64,000 nucleotides of DNA from Rossellomorea marisflavi (GCA_003667865.1 CP033051.1:259501-323500), one strand, 5' to 3'; shown: positions 33,516-46,230, counted from the first letter of the stretch. The notes: generated by a model from the letters alone, not told the origin. Translations and numbers: made by a program.

Positions 33516-33799
33516 GTCCGTTGCTTTGCGCTCCAGGTGCTTGCTTTCCGCGGGGCAGGCGGTGAGCCTCCTCAACGAAAAGCGGAGGCGAGCGCTTAGG
33601 GACGTACGGATTGGAGCGAACCGCACGAGATAAAGGAAACACGGCGAACAAGGTGAGCCGATGTTGACTTATCGTAGGAGGATTCGTGAAATCCGCTAGT
33701 CCCTGCGAGCCATAACTAGACACTCGCTTCGCTCCTGCGGGGTCTCACCTGACCTGCTAATCCCGCAGGAGTCAAGCACCTTCCGCTCCAAGCAACTCT
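33516..33799. repeat. Composite dispersed repeat (copy A3 with inner repeat B)
   Basis: The outer repeat is as at 17518, but between GAGCCTCCTC and TCGCTTCGCTCC it carries a second repeat of about 150 bp (about 33573-33722) beginning AACGAAAAGCGGAGGCG and ending near CTAGACAC. The rest of the 532-bp gap holds only the sufB terminator. Confidence 0.9.
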
Positions 33800-33959
33800 G
33801 TGATATATATGTGATTACTATTTTTTTCAAATAAGCATTTCTTGATGGAAGCTGTATTTGTAACATATTCTACCACAGAGAAGTGGGAAATTCCTTTTAG
33901 TACTCTTGGTAAACTTGATAAACGAGTAGTAATTACTGTTTTGATCTAAAAACTCATAT

Positions 33960-33991
33960 AAAAAAGACTGCCCAAGTTGGACAGTCTTTAA
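33960..33991 (-). terminator. Terminator of the suf operon
   Basis: Minus strand AAAGACTGTCC, loop, GGCAGTCTTTTTT. Confidence 0.9.
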
Positions 33992-34007
33992 CAAGAGAGA
34001 TATTCTA

Positions 34008-35405
34008 TTAACCAATAGAACCTTCCATCTCGAACTTGATTAGACGGTTCATTTCAACCGCATATTCCATTGGAAGTTCTTTTGTGAATGGCTCGATGAA
34101 GCCCATTACGATCATTTCTGTTGCTTCTTCTTCAGAGATTCCACGGCTCATGAGGTAGAATAATTGCTCTTCAGATACTTTTGATACTTTTGCTTCGTGC
34201 TCTAGTGAGATATTGTCATTTAAAATCTCGTTGTATGGAATGGTATCTGATGTAGATTGATTATCCATAATTAACGTATCACACTCAATGTTAGAACGAG
34301 CACCTTCTGCATTACGACCAAAGTGTACGATACCGCGGTACGTAACTTTCCCACCTTGTTTTGAAATGGATTTCGAAACAATTGTGGATGACGTATTTGG
34401 TGCTAAGTGCATCATTTTCGCTCCAGCATCTTGGTGCTGACCTTTTCCTGCTAATGCAATTGAAAGTGTCATACCACGAGCACCTTCACCTTTAAGGATA
34501 ACGGCTGGATATTTCATTGTTAATTTAGAACCAATATTACCATCAATCCATTCCATTGTTGCGTTTGCTTCACAAACTGCACGCTTTGTTACTAGGTTAT
34601 ACACGTTGTTTGCCCAGTTTTGGATTGTTGTGTAACGGCAATATGCATCTTTTTTGATGATAATTTCAACGACTGCTGAGTGAAGCGAGTTTGTCGTATA
34701 GACAGGTGCTGTACATCCCTCAACATAGTGTACACTTGCTCCTTCATCAACGATGATTAGTGTACGCTCAAATTGCCCCATATTTTCCGAGTTAATACGG
34801 AAATACGCTTGTAACGGAGTCTCTACTTTAATTCCTTTTGGTACATAGATGAACGATCCACCTGACCAAACAGCAGAGTTAAGAGCAGCAAACTTGTTAT
34901 CCGTTGGTGGAATTACTTTTGCCCAGTGCTCACGGAAAATATCTTCATTTTCGCGTAATGCAGAGTCCGTATCCTTGAAAACAATTCCTTGTTTCTCTAG
35001 ATCTTCTTGCATGTTGTGGTAAACGACTTCAGACTCATACTGAGCAGATACACCCGCAAGATATTTCTGTTCTGCTTCTGGAATTCCTAGCTTATCGAAA
35101 GTTTGCTTAATTTCCTCAGGAACTTCATCCCAAGAACGCTCTGATTTTTCAGATGGTTTTACATAGTACGTAATTTCATCAAAGTTTAGTGATGCTAAGT
35201 CTCCACCCCATTGAGGCATAGACATATTATAAAAATGCTCTAATGATTTCAAACGGAAATCAAGCATCCATTGAGGTTCCTTCTTCATTCGTGAGATCTC
35301 TTCTACGATTTCACGAGTTAACCCACGTTTTGAACGGAAGATTGATACGTCTTTGTCAGAAAATCCGTATTTGTAATCCCCGATCTCTGGCGCCTTTTTA
35401 GCCAT
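34008..35405 (-). CDS. sufB: SufB, Fe-S cluster scaffold subunit
   Basis: A 465-aa protein, last gene of the sufCDSUB operon. It has the right-handed beta-helix core shared with SufD, including [17 protein letters not shown] near 242 and the C-terminal RGISEEEA and helical end. In SufBC2D it assembles nascent clusters using sulfur from SufS-SufU and ATPase SufC. Length is the usual one. Confidence 0.97.
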   Translation of the reverse strand: MAKKAPEIGDYKYGFSDKDVSIFRSKRGLTREIVEEISRMKKEPQWMLDFRLKSLEHFYNMSMPQWGGDLASLNFDEITYYVKPSEKSERSWDEVPEEIKQTFDKLGIPEAEQKYLAGVSAQYESEVVYHNMQEDLEKQGIVFKDTDSALRENEDIFREHWAKVIPPTDNKFAALNSAVWSGGSFIYVPKGIKVETPLQAYFRINSENMGQFERTLIIVDEGASVHYVEGCTAPVYTTNSLHSAVVEIIIKKDAYCRYTTIQNWANNVYNLVTKRAVCEANATMEWIDGNIGSKLTMKYPAVILKGEGARGMTLSIALAGKGQHQDAGAKMMHLAPNTSSTIVSKSISKQGGKVTYRGIVHFGRNAEGARSNIECDTLIMDNQSTSDTIPYNEILNDNISLEHEAKVSKVSEEQLFYLMSRGISEEEATEMIVMGFIEPFTKELPMEYAVEMNRLIKFEMEGSIG

Positions 35406-35504
35406 TTTCGATTCCTCCTATCAATGCTTCATCGACACTAACTACTTCTATTGTAACAAAACAGTCAGATTGTGAAACATTATTGTGATCTATCACGAAA
35501 AAAC

Positions 35505-38474
<2,970 letters not shown>

Positions 38475-38491
38475 TATTATCCCCCTAACTA

Positions 38492-39277
38492 TTACGCTTC
38501 TTGACCAACTGTTTCGTCTTTGATTCCAAGCTCTTCTTTAATCCAATCATAACCTTCTGCTTCAAGTCTTTGAGCTAGTTCAGGTCCACCTGACTTCACT
38601 ACACGACCTTGCATCATAACGTGAACATGATCAGGAGTGATGTAGTTTAGAAGACGTTGATAGTGAGTAATAATTAGACATCCGAAGTCTTCTCCGCGCA
38701 TTTGATTGATTCCCTTAGAAACAACCTTTAGAGCATCGATATCTAACCCAGAATCGATTTCATCTAGGATTGCAATTTTAGGCTCGATCATCATTAATTG
38801 AAGAATTTCGTTACGTTTCTTTTCTCCACCAGAGAACCCTTCATTTAAGTAACGTTGTGCCATATCTTGATCCATTTCAAGGTAATCCATTTTCTCATCC
38901 ATCGTACGGATAAATTTCATTAATGAAATTTCGTCCCCTTCTTCACGACGGCTGTTGATCGCAGAACGAAGGAAGTCAGCATTTGTTACACCACTAATTT
39001 CGCTTGGATATTGCATTGCAAGAAATAGACCTACTCTTGCTCTCTCGTCTACTTCCATCTCTAGAACATCTTCTCCGTCAAATGTGATGCTACCCTTTGT
39101 TACCTCGTATTTTGGGTGGCCCATAATTGCAGATGATAAAGTGGATTTACCTGTACCATTTGGACCCATTACTGCATGGATTTCTCCACCTTTAATTTCA
39201 AGATTAACTCCTTTTAGGATTTCTTTCCCATCAATTTCAACATGTAGATCTTTAATAGTTAATGTAGAACCTGCCAT
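38492..39277 (-). CDS. sufC: SufC, ABC-type ATPase of Fe-S assembly
   Basis: A 261-aa cytosolic ATPase. Walker A is GPNGTGKST, the signature is FSGGEKKR (the SufC variant) and Walker B is IAILDEIDSGLD. It drives conformational change in SufB and SufD. It is the first gene of the operon. Confidence 0.97.
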   Translation of the reverse strand: MAGSTLTIKDLHVEIDGKEILKGVNLEIKGGEIHAVMGPNGTGKSTLSSAIMGHPKYEVTKGSITFDGEDVLEMEVDERARVGLFLAMQYPSEISGVTNADFLRSAINSRREEGDEISLMKFIRTMDEKMDYLEMDQDMAQRYLNEGFSGGEKKRNEILQLMMIEPKIAILDEIDSGLDIDALKVVSKGINQMRGEDFGCLIITHYQRLLNYITPDHVHVMMQGRVVKSGGPELAQRLEAEGYDWIKEELGIKDETVGQEA

Positions 39278-39355
39278 GTAAAATACCTCCGTGACTTTAA
39301 AAGATGAATTTTGTTAAGAATTATTAATAGATATTCTCAATTTATTCTCATTCTA

Positions 39356-39384
39356 ATCTTATATCATTTAAAAGTTTGAATCAA
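39356..39384 (-). promoter_or_regulatory. Candidate promoter of the suf operon
   Basis: Minus strand -35 TTGATT (39384-39379), 17-nt spacer, -10 TAAGAT (39361-39356). Between it and sufC there are two direct TGAGAAT copies of unknown meaning. No regulatory RNA was recognised. Confidence 0.4.
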
Positions 39385-39587
39385 CTCTTACAACCTTTAA
39401 TAAAAACAAATGTTCTCATGTTTATTTTAACTCCAGAATACTGAACTCACTTGTCCCTTTACTATTGAAATTTCTATGTAAAAAAGAAACCTCATTCTAT
39501 TTTCAGCAACAGTGTTAGTAAACATGTATTTCATTTTAATTAGATCTCATATTATCTCTTTTAGAAAAACCTTAGAAATAGTACAAG

Positions 39588-39620
39588 CAAAAAACCAGTG
39601 CTCTCACACTGGTTTTAAAG
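39588..39620 (-). terminator. Terminator of the 58-aa gene upstream of suf
   Basis: Minus strand AAAACCAGTG, loop, CACTGGTTTTTT. Confidence 0.88.
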
Positions 39621-39630
39621 TTTCTTCTAT

Positions 39631-39807
39631 TTATATATTTACGTGTCCCATACGCTCAAGGTCTGAAATCATCCTGCGGCTTTCCTGATACTCCTGCTCT
39701 CTTTTCTGTTCTACTTGCATCCTTACTTGATGCTTTTGTTTGTACACCTCGTATCCAACACCATGTGCACCTTGCATGGCCTTCTCCATTTCACCTGTGT
39801 ACGTCAT
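39631..39807 (-). CDS. Hypothetical 58-aa helical protein
   Basis: Reads from ATG 39807 to a TAA just before a strong terminator. The protein is hydrophilic and mostly helical, with a Q/E/R-rich stretch (VRMQVEQKREQEYQESRR) suggesting a short coiled coil. The upstream ribosome binding site is poor. An internal ATG at 39777, 6 nt after GGAG, may be the real start, which would give 48 aa. A TGACAC/GTGTCA dyad at 39872-39896 lies upstream. I do not recognise the family. Confidence 0.55.
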   Translation of the reverse strand: MTYTGEMEKAMQGAHGVGYEVYKQKHQVRMQVEQKREQEYQESRRMISDLERMGHVNI

Positions 39808-40043
39808 ATTAAGAGAGTTAATCTTGAATCATTCCTTTCAATTTTTATTACATTTATAATGTTACTACCCTTGACACTAGTTGACAAAACGTGTCAGGTC
39901 GAATTTCCACCGATATTGTTACGTCAGTGAGTAAAAAAGATACCTACCGCTATATTTTCGCAATATTCCAACTATATACTCTTCTATTGTCTCTTTTTCT
40001 GGGGTTTGAGTGAGATGCTGGAAAAATAATTCTTTTCAAAAAC

Positions 40044-40102
40044 AAAAAAGGCCTATCCCTGGACAAATAACAATCCTTTGTCCTTTTAAGGATAGAGCCT
40101 CT
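40044..40102 (-). terminator. Terminator of yurZ
   Basis: Minus strand AGGCTCTATCCTT ... AGGGATAGGCCTTTTTT, a long imperfect stem with an inner AGGACAAAGG/TTTGTCC arm. Confidence 0.85.
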
Positions 40103-40105
40103 AGA

Positions 40106-40471
40106 TTATTGCTTAAGCTGATTTATTTCAGAAATTGATTCTTGAACAAGTGTCACAGCCTGACTCATCGCTGCACCACCGCCAAATGCAGCTGTTACTC
40201 CAACTGCTTCTAAAATCTCTTCCTCTGAACATCCTTGATCTAAGCACCCCTTAGTGTGGTAGATGATGCAATATTCATCTTGAGAATATATGCTAATTCC
40301 TAGAGCGATTAGTTGCTTTTCTTTCTGTGAAATGGCACCTTCTTTAAAACATGCCTCTGTAAAAGCATTATAGTGATGTGCTAAATCAGGCATTTTTTGT
40401 GTAAAAGTCCCTAATCCCATTTTATAATCATGAAGCGCTGCTTCTGTTGAATTTCTTGCTTCAAATTCCAT
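40106..40471 (-). CDS. yurZ: YurZ, carboxymuconolactone decarboxylase-like protein
   Basis: A 121-aa AhpD/CMD-fold protein located between suf and the methionine importer, as in B. subtilis. The segment [14 protein letters not shown] keeps one cysteine and the histidine but lacks the first cysteine of the AhpD CxxC, so classic peroxidase-reductase chemistry is unlikely. Function unknown. Confidence 0.85.
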   Translation of the reverse strand: MEFEARNSTEAALHDYKMGLGTFTQKMPDLAHHYNAFTEACFKEGAISQKEKQLIALGISIYSQDEYCIIYHTKGCLDQGCSEEEILEAVGVTAAFGGGAAMSQAVTLVQESISEINQLKQ

Positions 40472-40537
40472 ATTAATTCAGCTCCATTTCTGAAATATTC
40501 TTCGGAAATAGTATGAGCTTTTTCTCATATGATTATC

Positions 40538-40594
40538 AAAAAAAGAGACTGCAGGAAAAGTTTTTTAATCGTCTTTTCCATACAGTCTCATTTT
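40538..40594 (-). terminator. Terminator of the met importer operon
   Basis: Minus strand GAGACTGTATGGAAAAG ... CTTTTCCTGCAGTCTC followed by seven T. Confidence 0.9.
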
Positions 40595-40598
40595 TAAA

Positions 40599-41450
40599 TT
40601 ATTCTGTTACCGGAACTACTGAACCGCCCCACTCAGATAAAATGAAGTCTTGAATTTCTTTTGAGCGTAATACTTCAACTAGAGATTGAATCGCTTCATT
40701 CGACTCATCTCCTGAATTCACCGCAATAATGTTCACATATGGAGAATCTTTGTCTTCGATAGCGATTGAATCTTCAATTGGGTTCAATCCAGCATCAAGA
40801 GCATAGTTCGAGTTGATAAGAACCGCATCGCCTTCTTCGTTTTCATAAAGCTGTGGAAGAAGAGCTGCTTCGTACTCATAATCAAATACTAGGTTTTTAG
40901 GGTTTTCTGCAATATCTTCAATAGTTGCAGCTGTTTTTTCTACACCTTCTTTAAGTGTAATTACCCCTTTACTTTCTAACATTGAAAGGATACGTCCGTG
41001 ATCAGCTACTGAGTTACTCATTAGGATTGTTGCGCCTTCCGGAAGGTCTTCTAATGAATCATATTTTTTAGAGTAAACTCCGATTGGTTCGATATGAATG
41101 CCGCCAGCATTTACAAAGTCATAACCGTTGTCTGCAATTTGAGACTCTAGGTAAGGAATGTGCTGGAAGTAGTTTGCATCAAGGTCACCATTTTCTAAAT
41201 CTTTATTCGGTAACACATAATCTTGATATGTTTCAATTTGTAACTCAATACCTTTTTCTTCTAATAATGGTTGTGCTTTTTCTAAGATTTCAGCGTGTGG
41301 TACGTTTGAAGCACCTACAACTAATGTTGTTGTTTCTTCTGTTGCTTCTCCTTCACCGTTTGTTGTGCCTTCTTCTGTATCTGCTGTTCCACATGCAGCA
41401 AGTGCAAGAATACTAGTAGCTGTAAATAAGCCTGCAATAAATTTTTTCAT
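40599..41450 (-). CDS. metQ: MetQ, methionine-binding lipoprotein
   Basis: A 283-aa NlpA-family substrate-binding protein. The signal peptide ends in lipobox LALAAC (Cys20), followed by an acidic T/E-rich linker. Conserved NlpA motifs include YFQHIPYLE near 98. It delivers methionine to the MetP/MetN importer. The whole operon lies behind a SAM riboswitch. Confidence 0.95.
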   Translation of the reverse strand: MKKFIAGLFTATSILALAACGTADTEEGTTNGEGEATEETTTLVVGASNVPHAEILEKAQPLLEEKGIELQIETYQDYVLPNKDLENGDLDANYFQHIPYLESQIADNGYDFVNAGGIHIEPIGVYSKKYDSLEDLPEGATILMSNSVADHGRILSMLESKGVITLKEGVEKTAATIEDIAENPKNLVFDYEYEAALLPQLYENEEGDAVLINSNYALDAGLNPIEDSIAIEDKDSPYVNIIAVNSGDESNEAIQSLVEVLRSKEIQDFILSEWGGSVVPVTE

Positions 41451-41466
41451 GGTAAAATCTCTCCTT

Positions 41467-42135
41467 TTAGCGTTTGTCTAATTTATTTGTTATTAAATCT
41501 CCAATAAATTGGATGATAAATACAATGATTAAAATAACGATGGTTGCAGCAAACGTGACGTCATCACGGCTTCTTTGGAACCCATCTAAGTATGCAAGGT
41601 TTCCAAGTCCACCTGCCCCAATAACTCCAGCCATTGCGGTGTACCCAACAAGGGCTATTGATGTAACTGTAATCCCCGAAACTAAAGCTGGCATTGACTC
41701 TGGAAGTAGTACCTTCCAGACAATGGTTGATGTCTTTGCTCCCATTGCCTTCGCTGCCTCAATAACACCTTTATTGATTTCACGTAATGCGATTTCTACC
41801 ATTCGTGCGTAGAAAGGAGCAGCACCAATGATAAGTGCCGGTAACGCAGCGTTTGAACCCCTAATCGTGCCTAGCAATGCTTTCGTGAAAGGAATTAATA
41901 GAACAATTAATATAATAAAAGGGATGGAACGAAACACGTTTACAAAAACACTTGTAATGGAGTAAACAAGTTTGTTTTCCCATAGATTATCCTTTGAAGT
42001 AAGAAACAATAATAAACCAAGAATGATTCCTAAAACAAATGTAATGGCACCTGCCATGGCAGTCATATAAATTGTTTCTATTGTTGCTTCCCAAAGCTTT
42101 TCCCAATTAACATTCGGAAACAAATTCTCAATCAT
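41467..42135 (-). CDS. metP: MetP (MetI-type) methionine ABC permease
   Basis: A 222-aa permease with five membrane segments and the EAA loop (EAAKAMGAKTSTIVWKVLLP, about residues 127-146) that docks on MetN. It overlaps the end of metN by 8 nt. Confidence 0.95.
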   Translation of the reverse strand: MIENLFPNVNWEKLWEATIETIYMTAMAGAITFVLGIILGLLLFLTSKDNLWENKLVYSITSVFVNVFRSIPFIILIVLLIPFTKALLGTIRGSNAALPALIIGAAPFYARMVEIALREINKGVIEAAKAMGAKTSTIVWKVLLPESMPALVSGITVTSIALVGYTAMAGVIGAGGLGNLAYLDGFQRSRDDVTFAATIVILIIVFIIQFIGDLITNKLDKR

Positions 42136-43153
42136 TCTTAATCACCTCCACCTTTACGGATTGTTGCTCCGCGAACGAGACTGCCTTTTCTAGTTCACTT
42201 TCTTCTCCGTCAAGATGAACAATTAAGGTTCCGTATGCACCCTTTTGAGTTTGTGAAATTTGCCCTTGTAATATATTTACCTCGATACTAAAATTCCGAA
42301 TTAGCGAGGTAATAATTGGCTCCTCTACAGACTCCCCTACAAAGGTGAACTTGAGGAGCTTCCCTTGTGGGTACTTTTCTACTAAATGGCTAATGGTTTC
42401 TTTTGTATTATCTGTTTGCACAACTTCTTTAACAAATCGCTTTGTTACATCTTCTTGTGGGTTCCTAAATACTTCTAGGACGTCACCAAGCTCTGCAATC
42501 TTTCCGTTTTCCATTACGGCTACTTTGTGACAGATTTTTTGGATGACGTGCATCTCATGTGTGATCAATACAATTGTAAGACCTAATCTCTCGTTTATAT
42601 CGACTAGCAGATCCAATATTGAGTCTGTTGTCTGTGGGTCAAGAGCAGAGGTTGCTTCGTCACATAATAACACCTTAGGATTATTCGCAAGTGCTCTTGC
42701 AATTCCTACCCTCTGTTTTTGTCCACCGCTAAGCTGTGATGGATACGCATCTCCTCTTCCTTCCAGACCAACTAACTTAATCAATTCATCTGAACGAGCA
42801 CTTCTTTCTTTTTTAGGAACACCTGCGATTTCTAATGGAAATTCAATATTTTGCTTAACGGTTCTAGACCATAGTAGATTAAAGTGCTGAAAAATCATTC
42901 CAATGGATTGCCTTGCTTCTCTTAAGGATTTTCCTCTTGCTGAAGATATCAATTGACCGTTTACATCAACAAGTCCATCAGTCGGTACTTCCAAACCGTT
43001 TAACATTCTAATTAGTGTACTCTTACCAGCACCACTATACCCAATGACTCCGAATATCTCTCCATCTTGAACATCAAGATTTACACCGTCTATAGCTGTA
43101 ATCGTTCCAGACTTTGTTTGATATATTTTCTTGATGTCTTTAATTGTGATCAT
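42128..43153 (-). CDS. metN: MetN, methionine importer ATPase
   Basis: A 341-aa ATPase. Walker A is GYSGAGKST, the signature LSGGQKQR and Walker B VLLCDEATSALD. A C-terminal NIL (ACT-like) regulatory domain (about residues 265-341) binds methionine and inhibits transport when the cell is replete. First gene of the operon. Confidence 0.96.
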   Translation of the reverse strand: MITIKDIKKIYQTKSGTITAIDGVNLDVQDGEIFGVIGYSGAGKSTLIRMLNGLEVPTDGLVDVNGQLISSARGKSLREARQSIGMIFQHFNLLWSRTVKQNIEFPLEIAGVPKKERSARSDELIKLVGLEGRGDAYPSQLSGGQKQRVGIARALANNPKVLLCDEATSALDPQTTDSILDLLVDINERLGLTIVLITHEMHVIQKICHKVAVMENGKIAELGDVLEVFRNPQEDVTKRFVKEVVQTDNTKETISHLVEKYPQGKLLKFTFVGESVEEPIITSLIRNFSIEVNILQGQISQTQKGAYGTLIVHLDGEESELEKAVSFAEQQSVKVEVIKND

Positions 43154-43239
43154 GTTCCGTCACCTTCCTTCTTTTCGATGTTGTCGATTACTTCGAGCGT
43201 TACTGTATTCAATTAAGAGCTATTAAACTATGAAAAATA

Positions 43240-43272
43240 AAAAGTGCCTTTCTGCAATGAGCAGAAAGGCAC
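43240..43272 (-). terminator. SAM-riboswitch attenuator terminator
   Basis: Minus strand GTGCCTTTCTGC, loop, GCAGAAAGGCAC, TTTTTATT. It lies between the aptamer and metN. Confidence 0.93.
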
Positions 43273-43287
43273 ATATAAAAATATGTT

Positions 43288-43406
43288 AACCGTTCTCTCA
43301 TCTTTCAAAGCATTACTGCTTTGAGTGAATTGGCACCATTTCAACATATTGTTGACGGTTGCCGGGTTTCATAGGGCACGTCCCTCCACCTCTCTGGATA
43401 AGAAAG
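43288..43406 (-). promoter_or_regulatory. SAM riboswitch (S box) upstream of metN
   Basis: On the minus strand: CTTATCCAGAGAGGTGGAGG, CCTATGAAACCCGGCAACC, AATGGTGCCAATTC and GAAAGATGAGAGAA, the complete S-box core in order. SAM binding should permit the terminator at 43240 and turn off metNPQ. Confidence 0.97.
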
Positions 43407-43582
43407 TTATCTCAGTAATATTTAATTGTGTTAGATTTCTTAATTGACTCTGTTTGTGATTTTATCATCGTTATTTTTTGGTGTCAAACACTTTTTTTTG
43501 CATTTTTAAAATGAATGGGCTTACATAAATTAGTGTTTACTTTTTAAGATATCTGGTACTTAAACTCTTGTTGTTTAACATA

Positions 43583-43891
43583 GACCGTTACTTTCCACTC
43601 CAGGTGCTTGCTTTCCGCGGGGCGGCGGTGAGCCTCCTCAACGAAAAGCGGAGGCGAGCGCTTAGGGACGTATGGATTGGAGCAAACCGCATGAGATAAA
43701 GGAAACACGGCGAACGTAGTAAGCCGATGTTGACTTATCTGGGTTCCGTACCTACCGGAACGGAACCTTCCTCTTCCTTCGTGAAATCCACTAGTCCCTG
43801 CGAGCCGGAGCTAGACAGCGCTTCGCTGTGGGGTCTAACTATTCCCGCTATCTCCCACTGGAGTCAAGCACCTTCCGTTTCAAGCAACTCT
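43583..43891. repeat. Composite dispersed repeat (copy A4 with inner repeats B and C)
   Basis: Outer repeat as at 17518. Inner repeat B occupies about 43639-43816. Within B, after GACTTAT, is a further palindromic block of about 40 bp, CTGGGTTCCGTACC to TTCCTCTTCC (43738-43777), that copy A3 lacks. Confidence 0.9.
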
Positions 43892-43950
43892 GTAATTGAA
43901 CAAAGAAAAAAATAACCTAGTATTTTCCAATAGATAACCTCTCCTATCTT

Positions 43951-44304
43951 TTACACAATCATCGATTCTTGACTTCTGCTTCTGCATAGCCATAGTAAGG
44001 ATTCAATAAATAGCATATGCCTATACGGTCCTTCAATCGTTAATTCAGATTGGTCAACTAGTGTTGTTAATCGTGTATTTTCGTAAAATAATCTTAAAAA
44101 GCTGCTTTTTTCACCTTTTAGTACAAAATCAGTAGATTCAGGAGGGTTATCTAGCACGGAGCATTTTGATTGGCTAACCATTATGTAATGAGGTGTACCG
44201 TTTGAAATGTGAAACGTAAAGAACATTGGTTCAATAGGAAATAATGTTTTCACATGAAAACTTGTTTGACAAGCATCAACGAACTTCTCAAGTTCACTTC
44301 TCAA
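43951..44304 (-). CDS. yusD: YusD-like protein (SCP2-like fold suspected)
   Basis: A 117-aa protein in the position of B. subtilis yusD. The order of short hydrophobic strands followed by LRLFYENTRLTTLVDQSELTIEG resembles SCP-2 sterol-transfer-like domains, but this is a weak inference. The start is TTG at 44304 after GAGAGGA. No catalytic motif is visible. Confidence 0.7.
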   Translation of the reverse strand: MRSELEKFVDACQTSFHVKTLFPIEPMFFTFHISNGTPHYIMVSQSKCSVLDNPPESTDFVLKGEKSSFLRLFYENTRLTTLVDQSELTIEGPYRHMLFIESLLWLCRSRSQESMIV

Positions 44305-44536
44305 TGAGATCCTCTCCTTATAGGGTTCTTACTTATGTTACTTCCACATTTTGCCTAAAACTCCTCTTTAAACCTCTCGACAACATTTTCTAGCATTTAT
44401 CTTATATTGTCGATTTCATCATGATTCCGTACAATCGCTCATAATAAGGCAATGAGATATGTTTATTTCCCAAGAAATATGTCTAGATTTGCTCTATCGT
44501 TTAACATTAGAAAAGTAAAAGTCGAAGATTAATTAG

Positions 44537-44601
44537 AGCAAAAAAATAAACTGCCACTCTATTTACAACATGAAAGGATTAGAGTTAAGACAGTTTACTA
44601 A
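44537..44601 (-). terminator. Terminator of the yusF-yusE unit
   Basis: Minus strand AAACTGTC..TAACTCTA ... TAGAGTGGCAGTTTATTTTTTT, a long imperfect stem. The remaining gap to yusD (44305-44536) shows only AT-rich DNA, presumably the yusD promoter. Confidence 0.8.
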
Positions 44602-44612
44602 AAGTTTTTAAT

Positions 44613-44927
44613 TTAGTCACTATATACCTGCAGTGTTTCATACAAAAAAGGTACAGATTGAAAAGCATATATCTTCTGTATACATACACCATCTTTAAAC
44701 AGTAAAAGGCATGGGACACTTTCTATACTCTGTTCTTCAGCAAAATCAGGAAAGTAATTTGCATTAATTCGAACAAAGGTAAAGGGATTCGGTAGTTCTT
44801 TTATAACATCAAGCATTTTACTTGCAACCTGACAAGTCCCACACATCGGTGTAAAGGCATATACCGCAGTAGCTTTTTCAATTTTAATTAAAGCTTGTAA
44901 GTCTGTATGTGAACGTATTTCTTCCAT
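44613..44927 (-). CDS. yusE: YusE, thioredoxin-like protein
   Basis: A 104-aa thioredoxin fold with active site FTPMCGTCQVA (CGTC instead of CGPC, about residues 29-32) and the cis-proline region ESVPCLLLF. It probably acts as a cytosolic disulfide reductase of unknown target. It follows yusF by 11 nt, and an operon is likely. Confidence 0.88.
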   Translation of the reverse strand: MEEIRSHTDLQALIKIEKATAVYAFTPMCGTCQVASKMLDVIKELPNPFTFVRINANYFPDFAEEQSIESVPCLLLFKDGVCIQKIYAFQSVPFLYETLQVYSD

Positions 44928-44938
44928 TTTTCTTTAAG

Positions 44939-45292
44939 TTACCTCTTTTCCAGATACTGCGTATGAACATCTATATTTGCAGCTAATAATACTGAAGCTA
45001 AATGATACTCTGGTGAGGAGGCAACTTCTTTGAATGTACGGTCAATATAAAGATGTTCAGCCTCAGGAAACTCTCTTTTAAATTGCTTGCGAAGTTTCTC
45101 CCCTGCCTCGTCTGCGTCAACCAAAATATAAACATCTCTGTTAAATAATTGTTCAATCAACTCATCCATTTTCGAGAGGCTTATCGTACCATTTGTACAG
45201 ATCACTTCAATTGATTCTTTTACAATATCTAATACCTTTTTCTTATCTGATTTACCTTCAACGATAATGACCTTTTCCTCTAATAAGTTCAT
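44939..45292 (-). CDS. yusF: YusF, TOPRIM-domain protein
   Basis: A 117-aa stand-alone TOPRIM domain. The catalytic glutamate is in VIIVEGKSDKKK and the DxD-type motif is YILVDADEAGEK. It resembles the TOPRIM of ribonuclease M5, so nuclease or topoisomerase-type chemistry on nucleic acid is plausible; its substrate is unknown. The start is ATG at 45292 after AAGGTG; the longer frame lacks a ribosome binding site. Confidence 0.85.
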   Translation of the reverse strand: MNLLEEKVIIVEGKSDKKKVLDIVKESIEVICTNGTISLSKMDELIEQLFNRDVYILVDADEAGEKLRKQFKREFPEAEHLYIDRTFKEVASSPEYHLASVLLAANIDVHTQYLEKR

Positions 45293-45489
45293 ACGTATCA
45301 CCTTTTCTTTATACATGATTAGGATAGTATATTCAGATAGTAAAAGATGATGTCCCATTTTTGGTTACTTATATTTTCTCTCTTTTAGAAAGGAATTGCA
45401 AAGAATAGATATGCTTGTGAGAGCATTTAATTGAGGCTACGTTAAAAAGGACTGCCTATAGTTTTCTATAGCACAGTCCATAAGCGTAT

Positions 45490-45729
45490 TTAACACCATC
45501 CACCTTCATCGCAATCGGTATAACGTGCTTCTTTTCCTTCTGTAGATGTATAGTTTTGGATGATTTTGTTTTCTTCATTATGGTAATTTGGCTCTAGTTC
45601 TAGCTGTAGCGGAAGTGGTAATGTCATTTTTCCTATTGGTTGATCTTCATGGTACAGTTGGATTTCCCCGTCTTTTAGTTTTCCGACTACGTGTTCTGTT
45701 ACATCGCGTTTTCTTGATTCTAATGTCAT
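45490..45729 (-). CDS. yusG: YusG-like protein (DUF2553)
   Basis: A 79-aa protein matching the DUF2553/YusG family by sequence (HVVGKLKDGEIQLYHED, IGKMTLPL) and by position upstream of gcvH. The tail carries two cysteines (YTDCDEGGWC). Function unknown. Confidence 0.82.
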   Translation of the reverse strand: MTLESRKRDVTEHVVGKLKDGEIQLYHEDQPIGKMTLPLPLQLELEPNYHNEENKIIQNYTSTEGKEARYTDCDEGGWC

Positions 45730-45831
45730 GTTTCAACATCCTCTCATTTCAGGCTTTATGTTTATATTGCCCAAAATGAGTTTCTTCATCATTCCTTTTA
45801 TAGGAATCGTATGAAGTGTACCCTAGAATTA

Positions 45832-46122
45832 TCCGTTGCTTTCCGAGGGGCGAGCGGTGAGCCTCCTCAACGAAAAGCGGAGGCGAGTGCTTAGGGACGA
45901 ATGGATTGGAGCGAACCGCACGAGATAAAGGAAACACGGTGAACTTAGTGAGCCGATGTTGACTTATCTGGGTATCGTACCTACCGGAAGGCAACCTTCC
46001 TCTTCATTCGTGAAATCCACTAGTCCCTGCGAGCCGGAGCTAGACAGCGCTATGCTCATGCGTAATCTCACCATCCGGCTAAATCCCGCAGGAGTCGAGC
46101 ACCCTCCCGTTCCAAGCGACTC
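45832..46122. repeat. Composite dispersed repeat (copy A5 with inner repeats B and C)
   Basis: A truncated outer repeat (its CTCCAGGTGCTTG segment is deleted) containing inner repeat B (about 45868-46046) at the same site as in A3 and A4, with the C block at about 45968-46005. It fills most of the 501-bp gap between yusG and gcvH. Confidence 0.9.
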
Positions 46123-46194
46123 AGTGCCATGTTCAAAATTACACTAACTTTGTCTCCACTTGCTTAATTAAGTCATGCAATTCTTTACATATAT

Positions 46195-46225
46195 AAAAAC
46201 ACCCCAGAAAGTATCTAGGGTGCTA
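46195..46225 (-). terminator. Terminator of gcvH
   Basis: Minus strand AGCACCC ... GGGGTGTTTTTATA. Confidence 0.85.
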
Positions 46226-46230
46226 AGGTA

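Noticed and set aside
43727-43915. Apparent small ORFs in the dispersed repeats (also 45956-46147 and 33472-33723)
   Set aside because: They arise from the GC-rich repeat sequence, recur only because the repeat recurs, and lack ribosome binding sites.
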